Assembly (NCBI GenBank): GCA_964596165.1
Contig: CAZQTW010000032.1
Coordinates: 5,601 to 69,600 of the forward strand
Direction: 5' to 3'
DNA length: 64,000 nucleotides
From: CAYUQT01 sp964596165
GTDB taxonomy: Bacteria > Planctomycetota > Phycisphaerae > UBA1845 > JAFGLZ01
Shown here in pieces: positions 29,043 to 36,677 of this stretch. The notes beneath the pieces are model-generated. The model saw only the letters and a list, made by a program, of their open reading frames with translations, made no database searches and was not told where the DNA came from. Within the stretch, counting starts at the first letter, position 1; every line of letters begins with the position of its first letter. Position numbers and translations under genes: made by a program.

Positions 29043-29780
29043 CTACCAAGCCGTTTGCGCGACACATCCCTTGCCCAGACGCGCGTTCCGCAACATATTC
29101 GCCAGGTCATCCAGGAACAAGGCAGGCAAGGGCAGACTACCGATCGCGTTGACCATGTCCGCATGGTCGTATGCCACTCGGTGGAGCGTCACCTCGCCCT
29201 CGTCCCACAGCGCGTAGGATGCTCGATTGTCTCCGTCCAAAGGTTGTCCTACCGAACCAGGATTGACGACCCGCACGTTCCGCGATCGTCGAAGCAAAGG
29301 CAGATGCGTGTGCCCTACTACCAGTACATCCGCTCGGACCTCGCCCGTAAGTTCATCAAGATGCCCATTCGAGGTCGCCGGCGTCAATCGGTAGTCATAT
29401 AGAGGGTCGATTGGCGTGCCATGCACCAGCGCAAACCGGCAGCCTCCGATCTCCCACGTAGCAGAAACCGGCAATCTGGCCAGCCACGTCAAGTCGGTCG
29501 CAGTGAGCTGAGAACGGGTCCAATCTCGCATGGCCAGGGCCAACGGTTGCTTGGCCGGGCTGGCCTTGGGATCGGCGCCGAAGGCGATGGCGTGGTCGTG
29601 ATTACCCCGTACGGTGATGGCTCCACGTTCGCGAAGCCATTTCAACGCACCTCGGGGATCGGGACCATAGTTCACCGTGTCACCGGCGCAGAGGATGTGA
29701 TCGACGGCCCCCGCGTCGCGATCAATGGCGTTCAGCGCCCAGAGGTTCGCGTGGGTGTCCGAGATGATAAGCACTCGCAC
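29043..29780 (-). CDS. YfcE/MJ0936-type metallophosphoesterase, first gene after a fluoride riboswitch
   Basis: The start is GTG 29780: AGGAG lies six bases upstream, just behind the riboswitch terminator; a TTG at 29795 is the alternative. The 245-residue protein has the calcineurin-like phosphoesterase motifs ISDTHAN (D-x-H), CAGDTV (GD), GNHDHA (GNHD) and VGHTHLP (GHxH). Such enzymes hydrolyse phosphodiesters or nucleotides with two metal ions, and fluoride often inhibits this class. The gene precedes eno by 30 bases. A decayed relative of its C-terminal half lies at 26557-26886. The physiological substrate is unknown. Confidence 0.85.
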   Translation of the reverse strand: MRVLIISDTHANLWALNAIDRDAGAVDHILCAGDTVNYGPDPRGALKWLRERGAITVRGNHDHAIAFGADPKASPAKQPLALAMRDWTRSQLTATDLTWLARLPVSATWEIGGCRFALVHGTPIDPLYDYRLTPATSNGHLDELTGEVRADVLVVGHTHLPLLRRSRNVRVVNPGSVGQPLDGDNRASYALWDEGEVTLHRVAYDHADMVNAIGSLPLPALFLDDLANMLRNARLGKGCVAQTAW

Positions 29781-29798
29781 GGACCACTCCTGCAAACG

Positions 29799-29832
29799 AA
29801 AAACCCCTCCGGAGCTTACGGCTCAGGTGGGG
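29799..29832 (-). terminator. Riboswitch 1 intrinsic terminator
   Basis: On the minus strand CCCC at 29832-29829 and GGGG at 29807-29804 enclose further pairs (CC/GG, GAG/CUC) and are followed by five U (29803-29799). It stands between the fluoride aptamer and the GTG start of the phosphoesterase. Its 5' arm can also pair with the 3' arm of the upstream hairpin at 29859-29890, which makes it conditional. Confidence 0.85.
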
Positions 29833-29880
29833 CTTTGCCTAGTCACTTCTTCTGCGCCGACCCCTACCGAGCAAAGCTCC

Positions 29881-29930
29881 GGTAGGAGTCATCAGGCGCA
29901 AGCGGCCGGTTAACGGCGGACTCCATCGCC
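29881..29930 (-). promoter_or_regulatory. Fluoride riboswitch 1 (crcB motif), upstream of phosphoesterase-eno
   Basis: The RNA begins GGCGAUGGAGUCCGCC: stem GGCG/CGCC with loop AUGGAGUC. A linker GUUAA, a short stem and CUGAUGACUCCUACC follow. GGAGUC in the loop pairs with GACUCC downstream to give the pseudoknot typical of the fluoride aptamer. GACUCCUACC can instead pair with GGUAGGGGUC in a hairpin at 29859-29890; that hairpin's 3' arm can also pair with the terminator's 5' arm. Fluoride binding should hold the pseudoknot and free this arm to block the terminator, so expression should be ON with fluoride. Confidence 0.92.
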
Positions 29931-29936
29931 GCAGAT

Positions 29937-29965
29937 ATCCTACCCGTGGGCGACGGCATAGGCAA
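29937..29965 (-). promoter_or_regulatory. Sigma70-type promoter for riboswitch 1
   Basis: TTGCCT (-35, 29965-29960) and TAGGAT (-10, 29942-29937) are separated by exactly 17 bases. Transcription would start about seven bases later, right at the first stem of the aptamer. Confidence 0.6.
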
Positions 29966-30004
29966 CACGATCGCTCATCACCGCGCCCGTCCGAGACGGC
30001 TCCT

Positions 30005-30645
30005 TCAGTCGGACCGGCCGTAAACGAACATGACCTGCGGGAAGCGGCTTCCCATCATCTTCTCCAGATACGACTGCACATCTTTGGCCCGGCGTTCGCG
30101 GAGCACGCCATGCGCGACCTCGCGGGCCTCGTCCAGACTCACGCCGCGTATGATCTGCTTGATGGCCGGAACAATGGCCGGGTTCACGCTGAGTTCATCG
30201 ACGCCCAGTCCCAGAAGGATGATCGTGTAGATCGGATCGGAGGCCATCTCCCCGCATAGGCTGACCGGGCGGCAAGGTACTCGTTTCCCAGGCCGGCGAG
30301 CCGCTTCGCGTAGGACTCGATCGCGAGGGCAACCGCACTCTCCGCGGCGAGATGCTGCTCCTCGATTCCGCGAACGATCGCGGCATCGAGTGCAGTGTCC
30401 GCCAACATCGCCTCATGGGCGCGGAAGACGGCCGCCGCCGACTTGCCCGCCATCACCTCGACGCACAGCGCGATCTCCTCCAGTTCGTGCCGCGCCCGAC
30501 GCAGGGCATGTTCCAGCCGCCTCTTCTCCACGAAGACCGAGGAAGCAGGAATCCGGCGCTGGGGAACCGGCTCGCTGGCCGGACCCCACACCACGGCCGG
30601 ACCACACGCGATTCCCGGCGCAATCATCGTCCCTGAAAACATCAT
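30005..30645 (-). pseudogene. ptsI: PTS enzyme I (PEP-protein phosphotransferase) with internal deletion
   Basis: Two pieces of enzyme I are joined out of frame. The 5' piece from ATG 30645 encodes the normal N-terminus (MIAPGIACGPAVVW, then a helical HPr-binding region to GLGNEYLAAR). Near 30265-30270 the sequence jumps to the far C-terminus in another frame: VSLCGEMASDP, IYTIILLGLGVDELSVNP and RGVSLDEARE. About 370 of the usual 575-590 residues are missing, including the catalytic His loop and most of the PEP-binding barrel. It cannot be functional. Its ATG overlaps the stop of the upstream dynamin-like pseudogene (ATGA), so both were translated from the fluoride-controlled transcript of riboswitch 2. 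Confidence 0.8.
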
Positions 30646-31359
30646 GGCATCATCGTCGCCTCAAACCGCAATGCTCGCAACCGTGCCCTAGTAATTGTAC
30701 CCACCGCCATCAGGCCGGCGGCAACCCCGAAACCCGTTGGCGGCGAAGCCGCCGTCCACAGGAACCCGACGGCCATGCTGGAAACCGGATCACCCATAGC
30801 GTTTGCGGAGCCGGGTGCGCCGCACCTGATCCCGCGTATGCTTTCCGGCACGTATTGGGCCGTCAGGGACACCTGCAATGCGTCCCGTACCGCGATGCGG
30901 ACGCCCAGACGGTTCTGCGGGTTGGCGCTCTCGGTCACAAAACGCGCGAGGAACTCGGCCAACGCGCCGACATCCGGCGACGAAAGCCGCTCCTCCGGCG
31001 TCCCGTTTTCGAACACCACCCGTGCCGCAGCCTGCTCCCCCCCCGTGCAAGAACGTCGGAATCGACGTCAGCGGTACGACGGCGGCGGGTAGGACCGGCG
31101 CGCCGAGTAACGCGTTAACCAACGTGCTCTTGCCGCGTTTGAACTGGCCGAGCACGGCCAGATGGCAGCGTTCCTCACGCAACCGGCGCCGCAATCCGGC
31201 CAGTCGGCCGCAATCGGCCTCGAACTCCGCGCCCAGCGCGCCCACCGGCTCGCCGGCTTCCCCCAAAAACTCCGACAAACGGAGGGCGCCCACACCGCTC
31301 GGAGACATCACATCTGCGTTAGGAGGGCTCATGGTCCGGCAGATCTCCGCGTCGATCAT
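30642..31359 (-). pseudogene. Dynamin-like GTPase, frameshifted in a G8 tract and lacking its centre
   Basis: The 5' part (ATG 31359; no strong ribosome site) encodes a dynamin-type G1 loop LGQFKRGKSTLVNALL and the G2 region VVPLTSIPT. The frame then breaks at a run of eight G (plus-strand C at 31037-31044). With seven G the protein continues HGGEQAAARVVFENGTPEER and onward to NPQNRLGVRI. After that the G3 (DTPG) and G4 (TKxD) motifs are absent, and a hydrophobic stretch (SSMAVGFLWTAASPPTGFGV) leads to the end. So one frameshift and a probable internal deletion remain. It is paired head to head with the intact dynamin-like gene at 31798. Confidence 0.75.
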
Positions 31360-31378
31360 TTGCAGCCTACCAGCCAAC

Positions 31379-31414
31379 AAAAAAACCCCACACAGGCATC
31401 GTCCTGGTAGGGTT
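31379..31414 (-). terminator. Riboswitch 2 intrinsic terminator
   Basis: AACCCUACCAGG pairs with CCUGUGUGGGGUU (plus 31384-31396) and seven U follow (31385-31379). The 5' arm CCCUACC is also complementary to GGUAGGG, the 3' arm of the hairpin at 31431-31461, which provides the antiterminator. Confidence 0.88.
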
Positions 31415-31450
31415 CAAGTCTCGCCGCCGTGCCCCTACCCGGATCGACTC

Positions 31451-31502
31451 GGGTAGGAGTCATCAGGTCCTCTCGACCGCTTAATGGCGGACTCCATCGT
31501 CT
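31451..31502 (-). promoter_or_regulatory. Fluoride riboswitch 2 (crcB motif), upstream of the broken dynamin-ptsI operon
   Basis: The RNA reads GACGAUGGAGUCCGCC (one A-C mismatch in the first stem), a linker AUUAAGC, stem GGUC/GACC, then CUGAUGACUCCUACCC. The loop GGAGUC pairs with GACUCC in the pseudoknot. CUCCUACCCG can instead pair perfectly (one G-U) with CGGGUAGGGG in a hairpin at 31431-31461. The control elements look intact although both downstream genes are broken. Confidence 0.9.
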
Positions 31503-31507
31503 TAACC

Positions 31508-31536
31508 ATTCTATCGGCTTATCCCGACACGAACAA
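31508..31536 (-). promoter_or_regulatory. Promoter for riboswitch 2
   Basis: TTGTTC (31536-31531) and TAGAAT (31513-31508, five of six consensus bases) are 17 bases apart and point into the aptamer. Its -35 element lies only eight bases from the -35 element of the opposite promoter at 31544-31573. Confidence 0.6.
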
Positions 31537-31543
31537 CATTACA

Positions 31544-31573
31544 TTGCGAGACGCAGTGTGATCGGTATATAAT
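31544..31573 (+). promoter_or_regulatory. Promoter for riboswitch 3
   Basis: TTGCGA (31544-31549) and a perfect TATAAT (31568-31573) are 18 bases apart. The start would be just before the aptamer at 31590. It is back to back with the promoter of riboswitch 2. Confidence 0.7.
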
Positions 31574-31589
31574 TCGATTGACGAATAGT

Positions 31590-31669
31590 GGCGATGGGGT
31601 TCGCCAGCGTCCGGACCGCAAGGCGGTCGGGACCAACCGCCTGCCCGACGACAGGCTGATAACCCCTGC
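31590..31669 (+). promoter_or_regulatory. Fluoride riboswitch 3 (crcB motif) with extra helix, upstream of dynamin-like GTPase
   Basis: GGCGAUGGGGUUCGCC forms the first stem (GGCG/CGCC) with loop AUGGGGUU. An inserted helix (GUCC, GACCGC paired with GCGGUC, GGAC; about 31609-31633) follows, then CAACCGCC, a short loop and GGCUGAUAACCCCUGC. The pseudoknot is GGGGUU/AACCCC, a covarying replacement of GGAGUC/GACUCC in the other three copies, which strongly supports the assignment. AACCCC is also the 5' arm of the terminator, so aptamer folding and termination exclude each other directly and expression should be ON with fluoride. Confidence 0.9.
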
Positions 31670-31694
31670 TGAGACACGTTCCAGCGGGGGTTTT
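31661..31694 (+). terminator. Riboswitch 3 intrinsic terminator
   Basis: AACCCCUGCUG (31661-31671) pairs over eleven positions with CAGCGGGGGUU (31682-31692; one U-G pair), followed by a short U-tract. It captures the whole 3' strand of the aptamer pseudoknot. Confidence 0.85.
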
Positions 31695-31797
31695 GCCTGG
31701 TTCATTCCTGCTAACCCTCGTGGAGCGGGTTTCGCAAGGTTGTAGTGTGCCGCCGGGGCGATTTGCCCCGATGGGCTCCGCTTGGGAACTAGGCCCC

Positions 31798-33882
31798 ATG
31801 AACGAATTCCACCGACGACACATTCTGAGCTCGCTTCAGCACATCGACGCCCAGTTCGCCGAAGTCGAAGGTGTCCTAGCGGGCATCGGGGACGAGTCGC
31901 CGTTGTCACCATACACCCTCGACCTCCAGCCGATGCAGCGGCGGGTTGTGGAGGACTTCTTGCGGCGAATTCGTCGGGAGATGGCCTCGGCCGCAAGAAG
32001 GCTGGGTATCGTTCCCGAATCGCGGCGAACCGCCGCCAGTTGGGCCATCCGCACTCGCCTCCTGGGCGTGTCCGTTGCCATCGCGGAGATGGACCCCCAC
32101 CATCTCCGCGGCTACGGCGACCTGACGGCGGAGGATAAGACCGAGATCAGCCGGCAATGCGCGGAGCTGGACCGTCTGGTCGGGAAACTCGAAGCCTATC
32201 TCCGCCGCGAAAACGGAGAGGACCTGTCGCAGCGGCTGGCTCGGTTGGAAGGTTCCGCCGCCAATCGAGAGGTTCTTGTGGCCCTGGAGCAAATCATCAC
32301 GCGGCATCATCTCCTGGAGTTTCGTCCGACCCTGGACATGATCCTGTCACGCCTGGAATCCACGCAGTTTGAAATCGCCTTCTTCGGACGAGTCAGCTCC
32401 GGCAAATCGTCTCTGCTCAACCACATTCTGGGCACTCCTGTTCTGCCGATAGGGGCCACTCCCGTCACCGCCGTTCCGACGCGGCTCCGCAACGGAATCC
32501 AGGCGGAGATGCTCGTTCACTTCGAGATGTCGAACACCCAACGATTGGACACAGGCCGGATCGCCGAATTCGTCACGGAGGAGGGCAACCCCAACAACAC
32601 CAGGCATGTCTCCGGCGTCGAGGTTTTTTTGCCTTCGCCGCGCCTGGCCGAGGGCGTCGTCTTCGTCGATACGCCCGGCGTCGGTTCCCTTGCGACGTGC
32701 GGCGCGGCGCAGGCGATGGCCTATTTGCCGCGGTGCGACCTGGGCGTTGTGCTGGTGGATGCCGCGTCGAGCCTGAACCATGAAGACTTGGCCATCCTTC
32801 AGGGGCTTTGCGACGCGGCGGTACCCGCCATGGTTCTGGTCAGCAAGTGCGATCTGCTCACTCCGGCCGATCGTCGGAGGGTCACCCAGTACGTTCAGCA
32901 CCACGTCGAGGCCTCGCTGGGTCTACAGACCAACGTATACCCGATCAGCACCGTCGGCGAGGCTGCCGCGCTCGCCGACCATTGGTTTACCGAACAAGTC
33001 CGGCCCCTGTTGGAGAATCACCGTCAGCTCGCGCAGGCATCCATCCATCGAAAGATCGCCAACCTTCACGAGTCGGTTTCCCAGACGTTGGCCGGCCTGC
33101 TCGACCGTCGGCAGGCTCGACGGGGCAAGACGGATCGCGACGATCCGGCCAAGGCGGCTGAACAGATGGAGGCCGCCGCGGCGCGGATCGCCACGGTGGG
33201 CCAAGATATCTGTGAGCCCGTCGATGCGGGCCTGTTCGTCGCCGTCCAGGGCGTGTTGAGCCGTGTCGCCGCTCGTCTCGGACGACACGGGGAATCGGGC
33301 GATGGCGGGCTGGACCTGCCGGCCCAGCTCGCTCTGGAGGCGATGGCGGAACAGGCGTCGGCCGTTCGGGCGGAGCTGGTCGAATTGGGGCGTGCCCTGG
33401 CCCAAACCCTCAGAACCCTCTCCGAGGCCCTTCCGGGCGTCCGCGCGGACGAGATGGAAGACGTCTCGGCGATCTTACAGCCGCTCCCTTCGATCGACCA
33501 GAAGGCTCTCTCGAAGATTCCCAGCCCGCGTCGCCCATTGCTGCTGGCGTGGTGTCCGCCGCTGGCGCGTTGGGGCTATGCGCGCCGAGTTCGCCGAGTG
33601 TGTCGATGGGCCATCGACCTGGAGCTGAGGAACCACCGATACAAGGTCCGTGACTGGAAGAAGGCCAACTTGGAACGGCTGGTCGAGGCGTACGAGGCAC
33701 GCGCCGGACTCTATCGCGAGCAGCTCCGCCGCTTGCAGGACGGAGAAGAGGCGGAAGCTCCCGAGGCCGCCGATATTCGGGCCGACCTGGACCGGTTGTC
33801 GAACACAGTACCGCCCCCTACGGAGCCGCCGGGCGACGCCTCCCCCGAGGGAGAGGCCGCACTGTCGGCGATGACTCGATGA
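31798..33882 (+). CDS. Dynamin-like GTPase under fluoride riboswitch control
   Basis: The 694-residue protein has a helical N-terminal region (1-185) and then a dynamin-type G domain: G1 GRVSSGKSS at 197-205, G2 TPVTAVPT, G3 VDTPG with Asp291, and G4 SKCD with Lys350 and Asp352. A long helical C-terminal region follows with a Pro/Leu/Trp-rich segment (RRPLLLAWCPPLARWG) that could dip into the membrane. Bacterial dynamin-like proteins bind and reshape or repair membranes and often occur in pairs; here the partner at 30642-31359 is divergent and broken. No strong ribosome site precedes ATG 31798, so the start is less sure. The leader is riboswitch 3. Confidence 0.85.
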   Translation: MNEFHRRHILSSLQHIDAQFAEVEGVLAGIGDESPLSPYTLDLQPMQRRVVEDFLRRIRREMASAARRLGIVPESRRTAASWAIRTRLLGVSVAIAEMDPHHLRGYGDLTAEDKTEISRQCAELDRLVGKLEAYLRRENGEDLSQRLARLEGSAANREVLVALEQIITRHHLLEFRPTLDMILSRLESTQFEIAFFGRVSSGKSSLLNHILGTPVLPIGATPVTAVPTRLRNGIQAEMLVHFEMSNTQRLDTGRIAEFVTEEGNPNNTRHVSGVEVFLPSPRLAEGVVFVDTPGVGSLATCGAAQAMAYLPRCDLGVVLVDAASSLNHEDLAILQGLCDAAVPAMVLVSKCDLLTPADRRRVTQYVQHHVEASLGLQTNVYPISTVGEAAALADHWFTEQVRPLLENHRQLAQASIHRKIANLHESVSQTLAGLLDRRQARRGKTDRDDPAKAAEQMEAAAARIATVGQDICEPVDAGLFVAVQGVLSRVAARLGRHGESGDGGLDLPAQLALEAMAEQASAVRAELVELGRALAQTLRTLSEALPGVRADEMEDVSAILQPLPSIDQKALSKIPSPRRPLLLAWCPPLARWGYARRVRRVCRWAIDLELRNHRYKVRDWKKANLERLVEAYEARAGLYREQLRRLQDGEEAEAPEAADIRADLDRLSNTVPPPTEPPGDASPEGEAALSAMTR

Positions 33883-33933
33883 CTTTCGGGTGGTCCGCCG
33901 TGCCGCCGGCACACGACTTCGAGGCCCCGCCGG

Positions 33934-34332
33934 CTACGGGATGTCGGCAGGACCTGCCTTTTCGTCGGAGCAAGGCGGTCCTTTCGGCAACGGGGGGGAT
34001 TCGTCCGGCCAGTATCGGTCCCACCAGAGTTTGGCCACGCTGTTGTCCGGGCATTCCTGCAATGCTTCCCCCAGGAGGCCATGGGCTTCATCCTTGCGGC
34101 CCAGCTTGATCAGCGCGATGGCCCAGTGCACCTTGAATACCGTCTCGTAAGGATTCACCCACACCGCCCGTCGAAACTGGGATTCGGCCAGCTCGAACGC
34201 CTCCCGCTCCAGAAAGTACACACCGATCTCGTCGCGGTCGTAGCCCAGATAGCGACTCGGTCGCAGCACCTCTTCGCGGAGGAACTGCGGGTCGCGCTTG
34301 CCACGTCGAGGCTTATTCGGTCTTTGGGACAT
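33934..34332 (-). CDS. Small TPR-like protein
   Basis: The 132-residue protein starts at ATG 34332, overlapping the end of the upstream gene by 20 bases, which suggests translational coupling. After a basic N-terminus (SQRPNKPRRGKRD) come two helix pairs resembling TPR repeats: YFLEREAFELAESQFRRAV and VHWAIALIKLGRKDEAHGLL, with the usual Ala/Gly/Leu positions. TPR units bind protein partners. It is the last gene of the antiporter-UspA-DUF6062-like operon and converges with the dynamin-like gene. No other domain is visible and the function is unknown. Confidence 0.75.
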   Translation of the reverse strand: MSQRPNKPRRGKRDPQFLREEVLRPSRYLGYDRDEIGVYFLEREAFELAESQFRRAVWVNPYETVFKVHWAIALIKLGRKDEAHGLLGEALQECPDNSVAKLWWDRYWPDESPPLPKGPPCSDEKAGPADIP

Positions 34333-34951
34333 CGCGATGCCCAACCAGCTTCTCAACCGCCCGTCGCCAGGCGAACTTCACGCGATCGTCCGTGGGCGGC
34401 GAGTGTCTGTAATCCAAGCTTTCGATGAGTTGGCCAAGCTCGGTCTGAAGCTTCCTCATGTCCCGTGCGGATGCATCCGCCAGCGCCCGGCGCAAACGCG
34501 CGTCTCGCAGGCGGGGCATCACAATGCGGAGATGGGGAACACAGAGTCCGTCGGAACCTTGTATCGCGCCGCAGAGTTCATCGTCATCCGCATATTGCAG
34601 GAGAGTGCCGATATGGTTGTCGAGCCGGTGACTCTCTGCCTTACAGACCGGGCAATCGGCCCCGCTCTTTCCGACGAGCAACTCCTCTCCGCAGGTACCG
34701 ATGAGGTCTTGGTAGAGGATGGCAATCCCCAGGGCGTCCTGCGAATCGGCCAACATCCAGGCGTGGCGATGGCAAAACCCCTTGGACGCCCTCCATTCCT
34801 TGCGGAAGCCTCCATCATTCACGTTTTCGTAGAGGAGCGTCTCCAGATACTTGCGCGTCTGGCTGCCGATCAGACGACAAAACATGCACCCCGCCGAACG
34901 TGCCGCATCCACAAGACTGAAGAATGGAATGTGTCTCTCCGACCGCTTCAT
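34313..34951 (-). CDS. DUF6062-like cysteine-rich protein
   Basis: From ATG 34951 the protein has 212 residues; longer in-frame starts (ATG 35044, 35071) would overlap uspA. The N-terminus ERHIPFFSLVDAARSAGCMF, the CxxC pairs (GCMFCRL and DCPVCKA), a GFCHRHAW motif and VNDGGFRKEWRASKG match what I recall of DUF6062 proteins. Conserved Cys and His residues suggest a metal or Fe-S site. The function of the family is unknown. It stands third in the operon led by fluoride riboswitch 4, between uspA and a TPR-like gene. Confidence 0.65.
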   Translation of the reverse strand: MKRSERHIPFFSLVDAARSAGCMFCRLIGSQTRKYLETLLYENVNDGGFRKEWRASKGFCHRHAWMLADSQDALGIAILYQDLIGTCGEELLVGKSGADCPVCKAESHRLDNHIGTLLQYADDDELCGAIQGSDGLCVPHLRIVMPRLRDARLRRALADASARDMRKLQTELGQLIESLDYRHSPPTDDRVKFAWRRAVEKLVGHRDVPKTE

Positions 34952-35019
34952 CGCCGACTCGTCGAAGCCGTCGCCGCGATCCGCGCTTGGTTCTTCGGCC
35001 GGTTCGGCCGCGGGGGTCG

Positions 35020-35439
35020 CTATTTGACGACGAGAACGGAGCATGGGGCCACGCGGACCAGCGTGTGACACGTGCTGCCCATCAGCCGGTCGTACAGGGC
35101 CGAATGCCCCATGAAGCCTATCACCAGCAGATCGAAGCCGCGCTCCTTGATGAACTCGATAATCGTCTTCACCTCGTGCCCGACGATCACGTGCGTGCTC
35201 AAGTGTATGCCGGCCTCTTCGGCGATCTTCCGGGCCTTGTTGACGGCCTCACCGAACCAATGAGTGGCCAGGTCTTTCTCCTCGATGACCTCGCCGATCG
35301 TTCCCGGGTAGTGAGGCACCTCCTCGACCGAAATGGTGTGCAGTTCGGCCGACGACCGCTTCGCAAGCTCGATGGCCTCGGCGAGGGCCTTGAACGACCC
35401 CTGGGAGCCGTCGAGTCCAACCAGGATCTTCTTAGGCAT
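35020..35439 (-). CDS. Universal stress protein (UspA family)
   Basis: The 139-residue protein starts at ATG 35439 behind AGGAG and overlaps the antiporter stop by eight bases, so translation is coupled. KKILVGLDGSQGSFKAL opens the fold, and GFMGHSALYDRLMGST gives the ATP-binding pattern G-x2-G-x9-G-S. PCSVLVVK is the typical C-terminus. Usp proteins bind ATP and help cells survive stress; antiporter-Usp pairs are frequent. UspA-like genes have been reported among fluoride riboswitch targets, which agrees with riboswitch 4 upstream. Confidence 0.9.
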   Translation of the reverse strand: MPKKILVGLDGSQGSFKALAEAIELAKRSSAELHTISVEEVPHYPGTIGEVIEEKDLATHWFGEAVNKARKIAEEAGIHLSTHVIVGHEVKTIIEFIKERGFDLLVIGFMGHSALYDRLMGSTCHTLVRVAPCSVLVVK

Positions 35440-36577
35440 TGTCGGTCTCCTCTTCCACCGGCGCAACGTGAGGTCTAAACCATCGCTGGGCGATCATCGT
35501 CGGGACCACCGCACTGGCAACCACCGCCGTGACCAGAACCGTATATTGAGCCTGACTGATGATACCATTGTTCAGGCCGAACAAGGCGCAAATGCTCCCG
35601 AACGTCAGGCCCGTACACATCAGCAGCGTGGTGTACATTCCTTCCGTGTGGTGAAACCGAAACGTCCGCGTCAACGGCCAGATGCCCACGAACTTGGTGG
35701 CCATCTTGACGGCCAGAAACAGCAGGATCGGGACGATGCCCACGATCATCGCACTGAAGCGAATCAGCGAGCCGGCCTTGAGAAAGAAGAACGGCGTCAG
35801 AAGCGTAAACGCCATCACCCGCATCCGCTGGGCCAAGACCCGCTCCTTCAGGAAGAACGGGGCCAGGACCATTCCGACGAGGTAGGCCGGCAAGACCGCC
35901 TCGCTCTTGGCGATGTTGGCCAGTCCGCCGAGCGCAAACAGCACCACCAGGATGAACTTTGCCTCCGGCTCGCTGACCCGATTACCCACCCGTCGAAAAA
36001 ACCACGGCACGAACTTGGGCAGGAGCCACATGACCAGCGCCGTCGCGGCCGCGAAGACGACCAGCCAGACATTGTAGTTCGCAAACAGAACGCCCAGAAC
36101 CAGAACCGTGCCCAAGTCGTTGACGAAACACGCCGCCAGGATGATCTTGCCGAGCTCGCTTTGGTTGAAACCGCTTTCCACCATGACCGCGTAAACGACC
36201 GCCACCGACGTTGTGGAAAGCGCCAGGCCGGCGATCTCGGCCTGCTCCCAGGACCAGCCGCCCAGATAATGGGCCCAGACCAGGACTCCGAAGAAAGGCC
36301 CGACAAACCCCATCACGCCGATCGTTATGCTGGGCCAGAAGTGCTTGCGGATGACGACCGGGTCGACCTCCGCCCCGGCCAAAAAGGTCAGCACGATCGA
36401 ACCCGCGCCGGCCAGGTATGTCACCCAAGTCGTTGCGCCGAGATCGAACAGGTTTCCGGCGACGGTTCCCACAACGATCTCGACCAAAGCGACGGACAAG
36501 CCCACGCGAATCGAGATCAGCGATGCCAGCAGTGCCAGGCCAATCCACACCGCGGATACGAACCAGGTAGTGTCCAT
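35432..36577 (-). CDS. CPA2-type Na+/H+ antiporter, fluoride riboswitch controlled
   Basis: The 381-residue membrane protein starts at ATG 36577 after GGAGAGG. It has about eleven to twelve hydrophobic segments. LTFLAGAEVDPVVIRKHFWP near residue 65-80 and the AACFVNDLGTVLVLG segment (Asn153-Asp154) match the transport core of the CPA superfamily; the Asn-Asp pair suggests electroneutral exchange. Na+/H+ antiporters are a known class behind fluoride riboswitches and probably restore ion or pH balance during fluoride stress. Direct fluoride transport is not shown. Downstream come uspA, a DUF6062-like gene and a TPR-like gene, all overlapping or close. Confidence 0.88.
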   Translation of the reverse strand: MDTTWFVSAVWIGLALLASLISIRVGLSVALVEIVVGTVAGNLFDLGATTWVTYLAGAGSIVLTFLAGAEVDPVVIRKHFWPSITIGVMGFVGPFFGVLVWAHYLGGWSWEQAEIAGLALSTTSVAVVYAVMVESGFNQSELGKIILAACFVNDLGTVLVLGVLFANYNVWLVVFAAATALVMWLLPKFVPWFFRRVGNRVSEPEAKFILVVLFALGGLANIAKSEAVLPAYLVGMVLAPFFLKERVLAQRMRVMAFTLLTPFFFLKAGSLIRFSAMIVGIVPILLFLAVKMATKFVGIWPLTRTFRFHHTEGMYTTLLMCTGLTFGSICALFGLNNGIISQAQYTVLVTAVVASAVVPTMIAQRWFRPHVAPVEEETDNA

Positions 36578-36616
36578 GAGGGCGCACCTCTCCAGGGACG
36601 ACGGTTTTGGTGGGAA

Positions 36617-36640
36617 GAAAAAAACCACCCTGCGGTGGTC
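36617..36640 (-). terminator. Riboswitch 4 intrinsic terminator
   Basis: ACCACC and GGUGGU form a perfect stem with loop GCAG (36639-36624), followed by a run of U to 36618. CCACCGC at its 5' side is complementary to GCGGUGG in the upstream hairpin, giving an antiterminator option. Confidence 0.88.
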
Positions 36641-36677
36641 GGTGAAAGAAGACGGCTCCCACCGCGACAAACCACGC

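Noticed and set aside
31403..31420. GGTTCAAGTCTC resembling a tRNA T-arm
   Set aside because: It is part of the riboswitch 2 terminator region; no acceptor or anticodon arms can be folded around it.
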